Notes: a model not told the origin generated them from the letters alone. 64,000 nt of DNA from Methylovulum sp. (GCA_028712695.1 JAQTQZ010000011.1:1-64000); one strand, 5' to 3'. Positions 17,165-27,359 are shown, counted from the first letter of the stretch. Program-made: numbers and translations.

Positions 17165-19558
17165 TTGTCCACATCGATTTCCCTAAAGCTACCTGTTGCC
17201 TCGCTAAAGCTCAATATCAATCTGGCCGAGCTTAAATTCCCCGAATTACCGCGCTCACAAAATACCATTCTAGGACAGCCTCGGGCGCAGTCGGCATTGG
17301 AGTTTGGGGTTGCTATGCCGAGCTCCGGGTACAATATTTTTGTCATGGGGGAGCCGGGGTTGGGGCGTTTATCGATGATTTCGAATCATTTGGGCACTTT
17401 GGCGCAAACCTTACCTGCGCCACCGTCTTATGCTTATGTCGATAATTTTACTAATCCTAGAGAACCGTTAGCAATTCAATTGCCTGCAGGGCAAGGCCTG
17501 GCGTTCAGTAAAGCCATTGAGAAATTGTTGGATAACTTGCTGGCGACTTTTCCGGCGGCGTTTGAAAGCCCCATGTACCAGCAAAAAAAGACGGCAATCG
17601 AGCGGCAGTTTAATCAAGCTTATAACAAGGCGCTTGATTTGGTTGACAATAAAGGGCAAACGCTCAATGTCGCGCTGTTCAAAGAAAATGAAAGCATTAC
17701 TTTCGTACCGCTACATGGCAAGAAATCACTCACCGAAGAACAGTTTGCACGGTTGCCGCAAGCTGAGCGCGACGCTTTCCATGCCCATGTTGAAGAATTG
17801 GAAGATTATCTGAGCGAAGTGTTATTGGAGCTGCCGCAGTGGCGTAGAACCATGGCAGAAAAAACCCGGCATCTGGATAACGACACAATCAGTCAGGCAA
17901 TAGAGCCGTTATTTGCCGAACTGAGTGACAGTTATCAGGAAATTGATGATGTCATGACTTACTTGGGCGAGCTTAAACAGCACCTTTACAACACCATCAG
18001 CGATTATATGATGCCTGCGCGGACACTGGAAAACCAAGGCAATAACAGCAGCAAGCGGGCAATGCTGAACGAGCAATATGCGCCTAATGTGTTGGTTGAT
18101 AATAGACAAGAAAACGGCGCACCCGTGGTTTATGAACCCCATCCCATTTACCAAAACCTGTTTGGCCGCATTGAATATGTCAGCGACCAAGGGACGCTGG
18201 TGACCAATTACCGCAAGATTTGCGCAGGTTCATTGCACAAGGCCAATGGCGGTTATTTAGTGTTGGATGCCGAAAAACTGTTGACTTATCCGTTTGTTTG
18301 GGAAGGGCTTAAGCGGGCATTAAAATCCGGTTGTATTGAAATCGAATCACCTTATTCCGAACTGGGCATCAACACAATCACGCTAAAACCCGAAGTGATC
18401 CCGCTCAATGTCAAAGTGATCCTGGTCGGTTCCCACGAAATTTATTATCTGTTGGAAGAACTGGATGATGAGTTTAACGAGATGTTCAAGATCCTTGCTG
18501 ATTTTGACAGTTACATCCCGCGCACCGATGAATCCATGCAGCAGTTTGCCGCACTCATGCTAAAACATGCCGTCGATGCGGGGGCCAAACCATTAACCCA
18601 CGCGGCTATTGAAGGTTTGATTGAATACAGTTGCCGGCTGGCGGAAAACCAGTATCAATTTTCTGCACGTATTAATGATGTGTTGGAAATTATTGGCGAA
18701 GCTAACTTGTTTTGTCAGCAAAGTCGCGGCGATAGCATTGACCGGACACATATCGGGCAAGCCTTGACCGCCAGGGAATATCGCAACGGCAGGCTATCCC
18801 AGGCTATTCTTGAAGATATGCTCGATGGCACGATATTGATTGATACCGACGGCGAAGCAATGGGTAAAATCAATGGCTTGACCGTACTGGAAATTGGCGG
18901 CAGTAGTTTTGGTGCGCCAGCACGTATCACCACCACCGTTTATCCAGGTTCACGGGGGATTATTGATATTGAACGCGAAGCTGAATTAGGCCAGGCGATA
19001 CACTCAAAAGGCGTGCTAATTTTAACCGGCTATCTGGGACATTTTTACGCCCAGCAATTTCCTTTAGCTATCTCAGCCAGCATTGCCATAGAGCAATCCT
19101 ACAGTGCGATTGATGGCGATAGCGCGTCCTTAGCCGAGCTTTGCTGCCTTATTTCCGCACTTACCCGCACGCCGATCAAACAAGCTTTTGCGATAACCGG
19201 ATCAATAAACCAATACGGCGAGGTGCAGGCCATCGGTGGCGTTAATGAAAAAATTGAAGGCTTTTTCAGGCTATGTAAAGCGCGGGGGCTTAACGGCCAG
19301 CACGCCGTCATCATTCCGGCCGCCAATAAGCGCAATTTAATGCTGCAACAGGACGTGATTGATGCGGTTACTGAAGGCTTGTTTACGGTTTATGCAGTCA
19401 CTAATGTAAATGAAACATTGGAGTTACTGACTGGGCAAACGGCAGGTATTGCGGACAGTGAGGGCAATTACCCCGAAAACAGCATTAACTACAAAGCGAT
19501 TTTGCGGTTAAAGGAAATTTCTGATATGGCGGCAGATGATAAAGAACCGGAAGGCTAA
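17165..19558 (+). CDS. Lon-like ATP-dependent protease
   Basis: A 797-residue protein of the LonB/YcbZ group: an N-terminal AAA-type segment with a degenerate P-loop (FVMGEPGLGR, about residues 58-67), a long helical insertion (130-320), a second AAA part (HKANGGYLVLDAEKLL) and a C-terminal Lon protease domain. The catalytic Ser lies in GDSASLAE (about residue 650) and the Lys in GGVNEKIEGFF (about 694). The start codon is TTG, giving MSTSISLKLPVASLK, which fits the family. It stands alone after a 246-bp upstream region. Confidence 0.88.
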   Translation: MSTSISLKLPVASLKLNINLAELKFPELPRSQNTILGQPRAQSALEFGVAMPSSGYNIFVMGEPGLGRLSMISNHLGTLAQTLPAPPSYAYVDNFTNPREPLAIQLPAGQGLAFSKAIEKLLDNLLATFPAAFESPMYQQKKTAIERQFNQAYNKALDLVDNKGQTLNVALFKENESITFVPLHGKKSLTEEQFARLPQAERDAFHAHVEELEDYLSEVLLELPQWRRTMAEKTRHLDNDTISQAIEPLFAELSDSYQEIDDVMTYLGELKQHLYNTISDYMMPARTLENQGNNSSKRAMLNEQYAPNVLVDNRQENGAPVVYEPHPIYQNLFGRIEYVSDQGTLVTNYRKICAGSLHKANGGYLVLDAEKLLTYPFVWEGLKRALKSGCIEIESPYSELGINTITLKPEVIPLNVKVILVGSHEIYYLLEELDDEFNEMFKILADFDSYIPRTDESMQQFAALMLKHAVDAGAKPLTHAAIEGLIEYSCRLAENQYQFSARINDVLEIIGEANLFCQQSRGDSIDRTHIGQALTAREYRNGRLSQAILEDMLDGTILIDTDGEAMGKINGLTVLEIGGSSFGAPARITTTVYPGSRGIIDIEREAELGQAIHSKGVLILTGYLGHFYAQQFPLAISASIAIEQSYSAIDGDSASLAELCCLISALTRTPIKQAFAITGSINQYGEVQAIGGVNEKIEGFFRLCKARGLNGQHAVIIPAANKRNLMLQQDVIDAVTEGLFTVYAVTNVNETLELLTGQTAGIADSEGNYPENSINYKAILRLKEISDMAADDKEPEG

Positions 19559-19593
19559 GTTTGTGGTGCCTGCCAGATAAGCTAGTGCGGGCA

Positions 19594-20091
19594 TTAGGCC
19601 ACATCTTGGCTTTTATAAAGTTCAGCACTACCGTCCATGTCCCCAGTTTGGTTATACAGCAACGGCTGCCCCTGATTGAGCTTTGCCCCGGCAATAACCT
19701 TGCAAACAACGATTTTATGGTCGCCTGCATCAGTATAGTGGCTCACTTGGCAGTCAAAATACGCCAAGCTTTCAGACAAGATGGGCGCGCCTGTTTTAGC
19801 GGTATGCCAAGTAAACCCCGCCATTTTGTCTGGCAAACCTGCACGACCAAAATGCGCGGCGATGGCGTACTGATGACTGCCCAACACATTCACCGAACAA
19901 ACGCCGCCCGCTTGCATGAGCTGGTAAGAATAGTGTTCAGGGTTGATGCTGATAGCCAGCAAGGGTGGTTGGAAAGAAGCCTGCATGACCCAGGCGGCGG
20001 TGAACGCATTGCGCCGTTCGCCCGCACAGACGCCAATCACATACACGCCATGGCTCAGATGTTTGAATAGCTGTTCAGGGTTATTTGTCAT
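19594..20091 (-). CDS. flavin reductase-like protein
   Basis: A 165-residue member of the flavin reductase-like FMN-binding split-barrel family, expected to bind FMN or reduce flavin with NAD(P)H. Typical segments are HGVYVIG, RNAFTAAWVMQASFQPPLLAISI and CSVNVLG. The partner or substrate is unknown. It starts two bases after nadC, so the two form an operon. nadC makes the nicotinate nucleotide precursor of NAD, but a functional link is not established. Confidence 0.82.
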   Translation of the reverse strand: MTNNPEQLFKHLSHGVYVIGVCAGERRNAFTAAWVMQASFQPPLLAISINPEHYSYQLMQAGGVCSVNVLGSHQYAIAAHFGRAGLPDKMAGFTWHTAKTGAPILSESLAYFDCQVSHYTDAGDHKIVVCKVIAGAKLNQGQPLLYNQTGDMDGSAELYKSQDVA

Positions 20092-20092
20092 G

Positions 20093-20923
20093 TCAGCTCA
20101 CCAATTGGATGCGCATGGATAAATCAATCGCTTTGATGTTTTTGGTCAACGCGCCGATAGAAATAAAATCAATGCCGGTTTCGGCGATAGCCCGGATGTT
20201 GGCCAATGTGATATTGCCGGAGGCTTCCAGTTCCACTTGCCCTGCGGCCAATCCAACTGCGCTGGTCAAGTCTTGCAAACTGAAATTGTCCAGCATAATC
20301 CGGTCAGGTTTAGCGGCAAGGGCTTCGCGCAATTCCGTTAGGGATTCAACTTCCACTTCAACGGCAACCGGACTTTGCTGGCGGGCGGCGGCAACCGCTT
20401 TGGCAATCGAACCGGCGGCAACAATATGGTTTTCTTTGATTAACACACCATCATAAAGCCCTATTCGGTGGTTATGACAACCGCCGCAGGCAACGGCATA
20501 TTTTTGGGCGTTTCTAAGCCCCGGGATAGTTTTGCGGGTATCCAGCACTTTACAGCCTGTGCCTGCCACCGCATCGGCATAGGTTCGGGCGGCGGTGGCG
20601 GTGGCGGACAAGGTTTGCAACAGGTTTAACGCGGTGCGTTCGCCGGTCAGCAGCTGCCGTGCCGGACCGCCGAGCTGGCACAGTACGGTGTTTTCCCTAA
20701 CGCTAGCGCCTTCTTCGACCAGCCAAGTGATAACCACATTAGCCTCTAGCGTTTTGAACACCGCGTCAAACCAAGCTTGCCCGCAGACAACCATGGCTTC
20801 GCGGGTCATGACTTCGGCGCTGGCAGCCATGGTTTCAGGGATAATGGCGGCGGTTATATCACCTGTGCCAATGTCTTCGCTTAGAAAGGCGGTTACGTCA
20901 GCAATCATTTCGGTCTGTGTCAT
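20093..20923 (-). CDS. nadC: nicotinate-nucleotide pyrophosphorylase (carboxylating)
   Basis: Quinolinate phosphoribosyltransferase, which converts quinolinate and PRPP to nicotinate mononucleotide in de novo NAD synthesis. Visible motifs are SEDIGTGDITA near the N-terminus, GERTALNLLQTLSATAT, DTRKTIPGLRNAQKYAV and EVEVESLTEL. The ATG at 20923 gives the standard 276-residue protein; an upstream start would add 18 hydrophobic residues without family support. Confidence 0.94.
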   Translation of the reverse strand: MTQTEMIADVTAFLSEDIGTGDITAAIIPETMAASAEVMTREAMVVCGQAWFDAVFKTLEANVVITWLVEEGASVRENTVLCQLGGPARQLLTGERTALNLLQTLSATATAARTYADAVAGTGCKVLDTRKTIPGLRNAQKYAVACGGCHNHRIGLYDGVLIKENHIVAAGSIAKAVAAARQQSPVAVEVEVESLTELREALAAKPDRIMLDNFSLQDLTSAVGLAAGQVELEASGNITLANIRAIAETGIDFISIGALTKNIKAIDLSMRIQLVS

Positions 20924-21005
20924 CTTATCCCATCCAAAAAACTCAAATAAAAGCACTATAACGCCGTAGAATACCATGTTTGAAAGTCACTTTTAATCAG
21001 GGTAC

Positions 21006-21857
21006 ATGGCAACAACGTTATCAACCACCAACCACCGATCCGATATTGTCGGCCTGACGTATATCTATCCTGTCCTGTCCAGACGGGCAGGCGGATTATC
21101 GATAGGCATCAACTTTAATACTAACAGCGCCTGCAACTGGCGATGTGTGTATTGTCAAGTGCCCAATCTGAGTATTGGCAGCGCCCCGGCGATGGATTTC
21201 CGGCTATTGGAACAAGAACTGCGCCGTTTTCTTGATGATGTCCTAACGGGCGATTTTTATGCACGATTTCAAGTTGATGATGATAAGCGTGTCATCAAGG
21301 ACATAGCCATTGCCGGCAATGGCGAACCCACCAGTCTGCAAGAATTCGCCGAAGCGGTAGCGCTGATAGGCCGGGTTGCTACTGAATTGGGGGTGTTCCC
21401 TGCGAGTAAATATATTCTGATTACCAATGGCAGCTTGGTGCATCTGCCCAAAGTCCAGGAGGGGCTGCGCAAATTAAACGAATACGGTGGCGAGGTCTGG
21501 TTTAAGTTTGATAATGCGACGGACACCGGCAGAAAATTAATCAACCGCTCAAGCCAAGGTGTGCAGGCGGCTCTGGGCAACCTTCGCCTTTGTGCACAGC
21601 TTTGCACGACTAAGCTGCAAACGTGCGTGTTCAGCTATCAACAGCAAGGCTGGACAGCGGAGGAACGGCAAGCTTATTTGGCGGCGCTGAAAGCTATCAG
21701 CGCCGATACGCCAATCCGGCAAGTCATGCTGTACACCCTGGCGCGCCCTTCGGCGCAACCGGAGGCCGGGCAACTGGAAAAAGCGTCGGCGGACACGTTA
21801 AACGCGCTTGCCGATGCGGTTCGTGCATTGGGTTTTGAGGTGTCGGTGAGCCTCTAA
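21006..21857 (+). CDS. radical SAM protein
   Basis: A 283-residue enzyme with the radical SAM cluster motif CNWRCVYC (about residues 39-46), which binds a 4Fe-4S cluster and S-adenosylmethionine. GNGEPT follows in the SAM-binding region. The substrate is unknown. Divergent from nadC. An AGGGT lies seven bases upstream of the ATG. Confidence 0.8.
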   Translation: MATTLSTTNHRSDIVGLTYIYPVLSRRAGGLSIGINFNTNSACNWRCVYCQVPNLSIGSAPAMDFRLLEQELRRFLDDVLTGDFYARFQVDDDKRVIKDIAIAGNGEPTSLQEFAEAVALIGRVATELGVFPASKYILITNGSLVHLPKVQEGLRKLNEYGGEVWFKFDNATDTGRKLINRSSQGVQAALGNLRLCAQLCTTKLQTCVFSYQQQGWTAEERQAYLAALKAISADTPIRQVMLYTLARPSAQPEAGQLEKASADTLNALADAVRALGFEVSVSL

Positions 21858-21999
21858 GATTAAGTAATATGTTGGGGCTGGCACGAAAAAACCTAAGCAC
21901 TTGTTATAATGTTAGCCACTGCCTGGCAGAGCAGATCGTGATTTAGCCATTGCTTTATTAAGCCTGATTTTTAAATAGTCCATACAGGAGCAACCCGTT

Positions 22000-23400
22000 T
22001 TGAATAACGTACAGGATATAACCAGTCCGATGACCGCACCGGAGCGACGCGCCACGTTATCGCTAGCCGGTATTTATGCCTTGAGGATGTTGGGGCTGTT
22101 CATGATTTTGCCGGTGCTGTCGCTATTTGCCGAACAGCTTGAAGGCTCTACGCCTGCGCTGATTGGCTTGGCGATGAGCATTTACGGGTTGCCGCAGGTG
22201 CTGTTACAAATCCCTTTTGGCCTGTTGTCAGACCGGTTCGGACGCAAAAAAATAATCATTATCGGCTTGCTGCTATTTTTTACGGGCAGCGTGATCGCCG
22301 CATTGTCCACCAGTATTTACGGTATTTTGGTCGGGCGGGCGTTTCAGGGCGCGGGTGCCATCTCGTCGGCGATTATGGCGCTGGTGGCGGACTTGACGCA
22401 GGAAGTGCACCGCACTAAGGCCATGGCGTTGATTGGTGTCAGCATTGGCGGGTCGTTTGGCTTGGGCCTTGTCTTAGGGCCTATTGTCGCCGGTTTCGGT
22501 GGAATACAAGGCGTGTTTGGGGTGACGGCCCTGTTGACTGCGCTGGCAATGCTTGCATTGGTGTTTTTTGTCCCGAATCCGCCAAAATCCAAATTACACC
22601 GCGACACCAATTTTGTGCCCGGACAAATGTTCGACGCGTTAAAAAACCCTGATTTATTGCGTTTGGATTATGGGATTTTTACCCTGCACTTGATCCTAAT
22701 GTCCACGTTTGTGGTTGTGCCTACGCTGATGCGTGACGCCGGTTTGGAGACGGGCCTGCAATGGCAGGTCTATTTGCCGGTATTTGTCGTGTCGATGGCA
22801 ATGGCGGTGCCTTTTATTATCTTGGCAGAAAAAAAGCGCAAAATGAAACCGGTTTTTCTCGGTGCGATTGCTGTCCTGATAGCCGCTATGCTGGGTTTGG
22901 CGCAGTTCCATGAAGGCTTATACGAAATTATCGGTTTTTTGTGGCTGTTTTTTTGTGGGTTTAATTTGCTGGAGGCCACCTTGCCTTCGCTGGTGTCAAA
23001 AACAGCGCCTGGCGATTTAAAAGGCACCGCGATGGGCGCGTATTCCAGTTCCCAGTTTTTGGGGCTTTTTATCGGAGGCTTGCTGGGCGGCGTATTTAAA
23101 GGCGAATATGGTGAAACTGCCGTATTTGTATTGTGTGCCGCCTTGTTAACTAGCTGGTTGTTAGTGGCATTGACCATGAAACCGCCCCGCTATTTGGCTA
23201 ATTTGCTGATTGCCTTAGATAATCTTGACAAGCCCGATGCCGATGCGTTTGCCGCCGGCATGTTGGACGTCGCCGGCGTAGAAGAAGTGACGCTAAACTA
23301 CGAAGATGCGGTTGCCTATCTTAAAGTGGATAACCACCGCTTAGATAAAGAACAATTACAAGCCTTGATTACGCAATACGAGGCGCTTGCCAGCCGCTAA
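22000..23400 (+). CDS. MFS transporter of the YajR type
   Basis: Twelve-helix drug/proton antiporter. The motif-A loop is GLLSDRFGRKK (about residues 76-86). A C-terminal soluble extension (about residues 400-466, MLDVAGVEEVTLNYEDAVAYLKV) looks like the ferredoxin-like YAM domain that marks YajR. The start is TTG, supported by an AGGAG at 21986-21990 nine bases upstream. The substrate is unknown. Confidence 0.82.
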   Translation: MNNVQDITSPMTAPERRATLSLAGIYALRMLGLFMILPVLSLFAEQLEGSTPALIGLAMSIYGLPQVLLQIPFGLLSDRFGRKKIIIIGLLLFFTGSVIAALSTSIYGILVGRAFQGAGAISSAIMALVADLTQEVHRTKAMALIGVSIGGSFGLGLVLGPIVAGFGGIQGVFGVTALLTALAMLALVFFVPNPPKSKLHRDTNFVPGQMFDALKNPDLLRLDYGIFTLHLILMSTFVVVPTLMRDAGLETGLQWQVYLPVFVVSMAMAVPFIILAEKKRKMKPVFLGAIAVLIAAMLGLAQFHEGLYEIIGFLWLFFCGFNLLEATLPSLVSKTAPGDLKGTAMGAYSSSQFLGLFIGGLLGGVFKGEYGETAVFVLCAALLTSWLLVALTMKPPRYLANLLIALDNLDKPDADAFAAGMLDVAGVEEVTLNYEDAVAYLKVDNHRLDKEQLQALITQYEALASR

Positions 23401-23442
23401 AACAGCCATTCATTTCATTCTAACCTGTAGGCCAAATCCGCT

Positions 23443-24642
23443 ATGGAACTCAAAGATTATCTTAAAATTCTCGTTAACAATGATGGCTCCGATCTCTATT
23501 TGACAGTTGAAGCACCGCCAGTCGCGAAGTTTCAGGGCGTGCTTAAACCGCTTGAAAACATTAGATTAAGTAAAGGCCGGCTAAAAGAGATTGCGGACAG
23601 TGTGATGGACGAGGAACAGCGTTTGGCGTTTGAACACGTCCCCGAAATGAATCTGGCCATTTCCGAGCCAGGTATTGGCCGTTTTAGGGTTAACATTTTT
23701 AAACAGCGCAATTGTTATGCCTTGGTTATCCGCAATATCAAGGTAGAAATCCCTAATGCAGATGCGTTAGGTTTGCCGCCTATCCTCAAAGAATCAATTA
23801 TGGAGAAGCGTGGCCTGATTTTGTTTATTGGCGGTACGGGTTCCGGAAAATCAACCTCATTGGCGGCGCTGATTGACTACCGCAACAGCAATTCATCCGG
23901 CCATATCATCACCATCGAAGACCCTATCGAATACCTCCATCCGCATAAAAAATCGCTGGTCAACCAACGCGAAGTCGGGGTTGATACCTTAAGTTATGAA
24001 GATGCGCTAAAAAATACCCTACGCCAAGCCCCCGATGTCATCCTAATCGGTGAAATCCGCAGCCGCGAAACGATGGAGCATGCCTTGGCCTTTGCTGAAA
24101 CTGGGCATTTGTGCCTTTCCACGCTTCACGCTAACAACTCCAATCAAGCACTGGATCGGATCATCAATTTTTTTCCGGAAGAACGCCATAATCAATTGCT
24201 GCTGGATTTGTCGCTCAATTTAAAAGCGTTCGTTTCCCAACGGCTAGTGCCTACCATAGAAGGCAAACGGGTGGCGGCGATTGAAATCCTGTTGACCTCA
24301 CAACTGGTGCGCGATTTAATCCTTAAAGGCGAAGTCCATGACATTAAAGAAGCTATGGAAAAGTCTGAAAATGTCGGTATGCAGACCTTTGACAGCCATC
24401 TGATGCGGCTTTATAAAGAGGGCATCATTTCTTTGGAAGAGGCATTAAAAAACTCGGACTCACCAAATAACCTTAAATTAAAGATTAGCTTAAGCACGGG
24501 GTTGGGTTCGCGTAGTCCCGCCGAAAAATCGGCTCCCTCAGCAGACCACAAAGAAGGCTTGTCGCTGCAAGCTATTGTAAAAGATGACGATGAAGCCGCA
24601 GCTAATGAAGGGGGCACAGATCCAAGCAATCGCGGAAAGTGA
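23443..24642 (+). CDS. PilT/PilU-family retraction ATPase, orphan PilU paralogue
   Basis: Twitching-motility ATPase of the PilU type. The Walker A motif is GGTGSGKS (about residue 129), ITIEDPIEYLH lies near 160 and DVILIGEIRSRETMEHA near 200. It is closely similar to the PilU at 60903 (shared REVGVDT, LKNTLRQAPDVILIGE and ETGHLC) but has its own acidic tail. It is not next to pilT, unlike the second copy. Possible roles are a second retraction accessory motor or a partner for another type IV filament. Confidence 0.85.
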   Translation: MELKDYLKILVNNDGSDLYLTVEAPPVAKFQGVLKPLENIRLSKGRLKEIADSVMDEEQRLAFEHVPEMNLAISEPGIGRFRVNIFKQRNCYALVIRNIKVEIPNADALGLPPILKESIMEKRGLILFIGGTGSGKSTSLAALIDYRNSNSSGHIITIEDPIEYLHPHKKSLVNQREVGVDTLSYEDALKNTLRQAPDVILIGEIRSRETMEHALAFAETGHLCLSTLHANNSNQALDRIINFFPEERHNQLLLDLSLNLKAFVSQRLVPTIEGKRVAAIEILLTSQLVRDLILKGEVHDIKEAMEKSENVGMQTFDSHLMRLYKEGIISLEEALKNSDSPNNLKLKISLSTGLGSRSPAEKSAPSADHKEGLSLQAIVKDDDEAAANEGGTDPSNRGK

Positions 24643-24734
24643 TCAATGAAAAATAACGGCTTACATCGTTGCCACACTCCCCACCTGTTTTTAAGCTATA
24701 ATCTGCCCCTTTTTATCAACCGAACTAAGCCGCC

Positions 24735-25649
24735 GTGTCTAGCATAAACAACGATTTATCAACTTTTCAGGGACTTATTCTTGCGCTACAAGCTTACTGG
24801 TCAGAGCAGGGTTGTATTTTATTGCAACCTTTAGATCAGGAAGTTGGTGCCGGAACCTTCCATCCTGCCACTTTCTTACGCGCCATTGGCCCTGAACCTT
24901 GGAACGCCGCCTACGTGCAACCATCTCGCCGCCCCACAGACGGGCGTTTTGGCGAAAACCCCAACCGTTTGCAGCATTACTACCAATACCAAGTCATGCT
25001 CAAACCGTCGCCAGACAACATCCAAGAATTGTATCTGGGCTCGTTGACCGCGCTGGGTTTTGATTTGCTGGAACATGACATCCGTTTCGTCGAAGACAAC
25101 TGGGAATCACCGACGCTAGGCGCATGGGGCTTAGGCTGGGAAGTCTGGCTGAACGGCATGGAAGTCACGCAATTCACTTACTTCCAACAAGTCGGCGGTT
25201 TGGAATGCCGCCCCGTCACGGGCGAAATCACCTACGGCTTGGAACGCTTGGCGATGTATTTGCAAGGCGTAAAAAGCGTGTACGACTTGGTTTGGACACG
25301 CACCCCGCACGGTGTCGTCACTTACGGCGACGTCTTCCACCAAAACGAAGTGGAAATGTCTGCGTTCAACTTCGATCACGCCAACGTGCCGTTTTTGTTT
25401 TCCTGCTTCGACACTTACGAGCAAGAATGCGTCAAGTTGATTGAGTTAGGCTTGCCGCTGCCAGCCTACGAAATGGTCTTAAAAGCCTCGCACACCTTCA
25501 ACCTACTCGATGCCCGCCACGCCATATCCGTCACCGAACGCCAACGTTACATCTTGCGGGTCAGGACTTTATCGCGTGCCGTGGCTGAGGCTTATTATGC
25601 GCGGCGTGAGTCTTTGGGTTTTCCGATGTGCAATACCACAGCTGAATAA
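24735..25649 (+). CDS. glyQ: glycyl-tRNA synthetase alpha subunit
   Basis: Catalytic subunit of the bacterial alpha2beta2 glycyl-tRNA synthetase. [18 protein letters not shown], the class II motif region [23 protein letters not shown] and [18 protein letters not shown] are near-invariant in the family. At 304 residues it has the usual length. The start is GTG. Normally followed directly by glyS; here 1.7 kb of foreign-looking sequence separates them. Confidence 0.96.
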   Translation: MSSINNDLSTFQGLILALQAYWSEQGCILLQPLDQEVGAGTFHPATFLRAIGPEPWNAAYVQPSRRPTDGRFGENPNRLQHYYQYQVMLKPSPDNIQELYLGSLTALGFDLLEHDIRFVEDNWESPTLGAWGLGWEVWLNGMEVTQFTYFQQVGGLECRPVTGEITYGLERLAMYLQGVKSVYDLVWTRTPHGVVTYGDVFHQNEVEMSAFNFDHANVPFLFSCFDTYEQECVKLIELGLPLPAYEMVLKASHTFNLLDARHAISVTERQRYILRVRTLSRAVAEAYYARRESLGFPMCNTTAE

Positions 25650-25655
25650 ATAGAC

Positions 25656-26801
25656 ATGGCAAACTTCTTCAACTCGGTTCGGATTACTAATTTCAAATCG
25701 CTTAAGGATGTGACTTTAAGCGACTGTAAACGCATTAATTTGCTGATTGGTAAGCCGAATGTGGGGAAGTCTAATATTTTGGAGGCGATTGGGTTACTTG
25801 GTTTGCCCTATTACAAGCAATACAACGCGACCAAAAAAATAACTCAATTTGTAAGAATGGAAAATCTTAGAGAGTTATTTTTCGACGGCAATGTTAATGA
25901 AGAAATTAATATCATTACGGATAATGGCAGCATTTGTAAAATTGATTACGAACCAGATGTAGGGAAAGCTAAATTTACAATTATTTTGCCAGAAGAAGTT
26001 GACCTAGAATTTTTGGAAAAATACCCGAAAAAAGAAAAACATGTAATTGTTGTTGACCAAAAATTTAATCTTTCACCAACTAAGAAAATCGAATTTGAGA
26101 TTACTAAGGATACCGAAGGCAAGATAACTTCTCTAAACTCTAATCTCTCAGATTCTGTAACGAAAATAAAAGGATTCAATAAATCTCGAGTTAAATTTTT
26201 TAAATTCCCGCAAGTTTTTGTATCAAAAATACAGCCTAACTCCAGCTTTAGCCGCGATTTAAGACCACCAAATGGCTTTAATTTACTTGAAGTAATTGAA
26301 TACAATAAATCATTGGAAAATGAATTAACCAGCATATTATCAGGGTATGGCCTACAGTTTTTATTTGATAAAACAAATAACTCATTACGGATAATGAAAG
26401 CCCTAAAAGCTGATTCCACAATGGTTTCATTTCCATATAGTTCGATAGCTGACACACTTCAAAGAATAATATTTTTTAAAACAGCAATTGTCTCAAGCCA
26501 TGATTCAATCCTGCTTTTCGAAGAACCCGAAGCCCACTGTTTCCCTCCTTACATTCGGCAAATTACCCAAGACATTATTGATTCGGATACCAACCAGTTT
26601 TTCATCGCCACTCACAGCCCTTATGTGTTAAATGATTTCTTGGAATATGAGCGTAACGACGTAGCTATTTTTATCGCTAACTTTAAAAACGGCGAAACCG
26701 TCATTAGACGTTTAACCGATGAAGAGGTAAACGACGTTTACCAGTACGGCATAGATTTGTTTTTCAACCACGAATTATTTACGGATGATCAGGAACATTA
26801 A
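25656..26801 (+). CDS. AAA/OLD-like ATPase, part of a cassette inside glyQS
   Basis: A 381-residue ABC/SMC-type ATPase of the AAA15/AAA21 (OLD-like) class. It starts with VRITNFKSLKDVTL, the usual family opening, then Walker A GKPNVGKS (residues 32-39), Walker B ILLFEEPEAH (about 286) and a switch histidine in FIATHSPYVLND (about 326). The middle (60-270) is variable and has no recognised domain. It begins six bases after glyQ, and its end overlaps the next gene by 17 bp. The DNA is much richer in A and T than glyQ and glyS, suggesting recent transfer. Proteins of this class act in phage defence (OLD, Gabija, PARIS), which is the likely but unproven role. Confidence 0.82.
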   Translation: MANFFNSVRITNFKSLKDVTLSDCKRINLLIGKPNVGKSNILEAIGLLGLPYYKQYNATKKITQFVRMENLRELFFDGNVNEEINIITDNGSICKIDYEPDVGKAKFTIILPEEVDLEFLEKYPKKEKHVIVVDQKFNLSPTKKIEFEITKDTEGKITSLNSNLSDSVTKIKGFNKSRVKFFKFPQVFVSKIQPNSSFSRDLRPPNGFNLLEVIEYNKSLENELTSILSGYGLQFLFDKTNNSLRIMKALKADSTMVSFPYSSIADTLQRIIFFKTAIVSSHDSILLFEEPEAHCFPPYIRQITQDIIDSDTNQFFIATHSPYVLNDFLEYERNDVAIFIANFKNGETVIRRLTDEEVNDVYQYGIDLFFNHELFTDDQEH

Positions 26802-27333
26802 TTACCACATCATCCCGGAATGTTATTTGGATACGAACTTGGTCGAAACCCTTGTTCCTCCGCAAAAAATTAAAGGTTCCAATGGCTATAACCATCAACA
26901 TAATTGCAACGATGTTGTTAATGTTATAAATGGGAAATTAAGTGATGATTTTGCAGTAGGAATTGTCGATAGAGACAAAAGGGAATTGGAGCATATCAAC
27001 GATTTCAAGTTGTTGGTATCTAAACACAACTTAGAACTCCATGTGCGCCCCAATAAAAACCACTATTTAATTTTCCACAAACCAATTGAAATGTGGATTC
27101 TTAATGAAGCTCAACAAGTGAATATCGCCTTAGACAGATATGATTTACCGACAACACTTAAAGACCTTGTCAACATGAAATGTCAAGCTAGTAAAAATGA
27201 TCCGCGATTTAAAAAATTATTTCGGGATTTAAAATCACAAAATGCCAGCGGCATCAATCTATTGGCCAAATGGATTGAATATCTGAAAGCAAACCCTTAT
27301 AACGCCGACAAAACCACGTTACAAAATCTGTAG
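26785..27333 (+). CDS. TOPRIM-like partner of the upstream ATPase
   Basis: A 182-residue protein with no firm family match by eye. The pattern resembles a small TOPRIM/RloB-type nuclease fold: an acidic residue in IIPECYLDTNLVETL (E12), then VDRDKRE (D62 and D64, the DxD position), then a hydrophobic FHKPIEMWIL stretch seen in RloB-like proteins. Its ATG lies inside the last 17 bp of the ATPase gene, so the two proteins are translationally coupled. OLD proteins carry ATPase and TOPRIM in one chain; here they would be split. The AT-rich composition matches the ATPase gene. Confidence 0.6.
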   Translation: MIRNINYHIIPECYLDTNLVETLVPPQKIKGSNGYNHQHNCNDVVNVINGKLSDDFAVGIVDRDKRELEHINDFKLLVSKHNLELHVRPNKNHYLIFHKPIEMWILNEAQQVNIALDRYDLPTTLKDLVNMKCQASKNDPRFKKLFRDLKSQNASGINLLAKWIEYLKANPYNADKTTLQNL

Positions 27334-27359
27334 TAACAACTATTAACAAAGGTCGCCCT

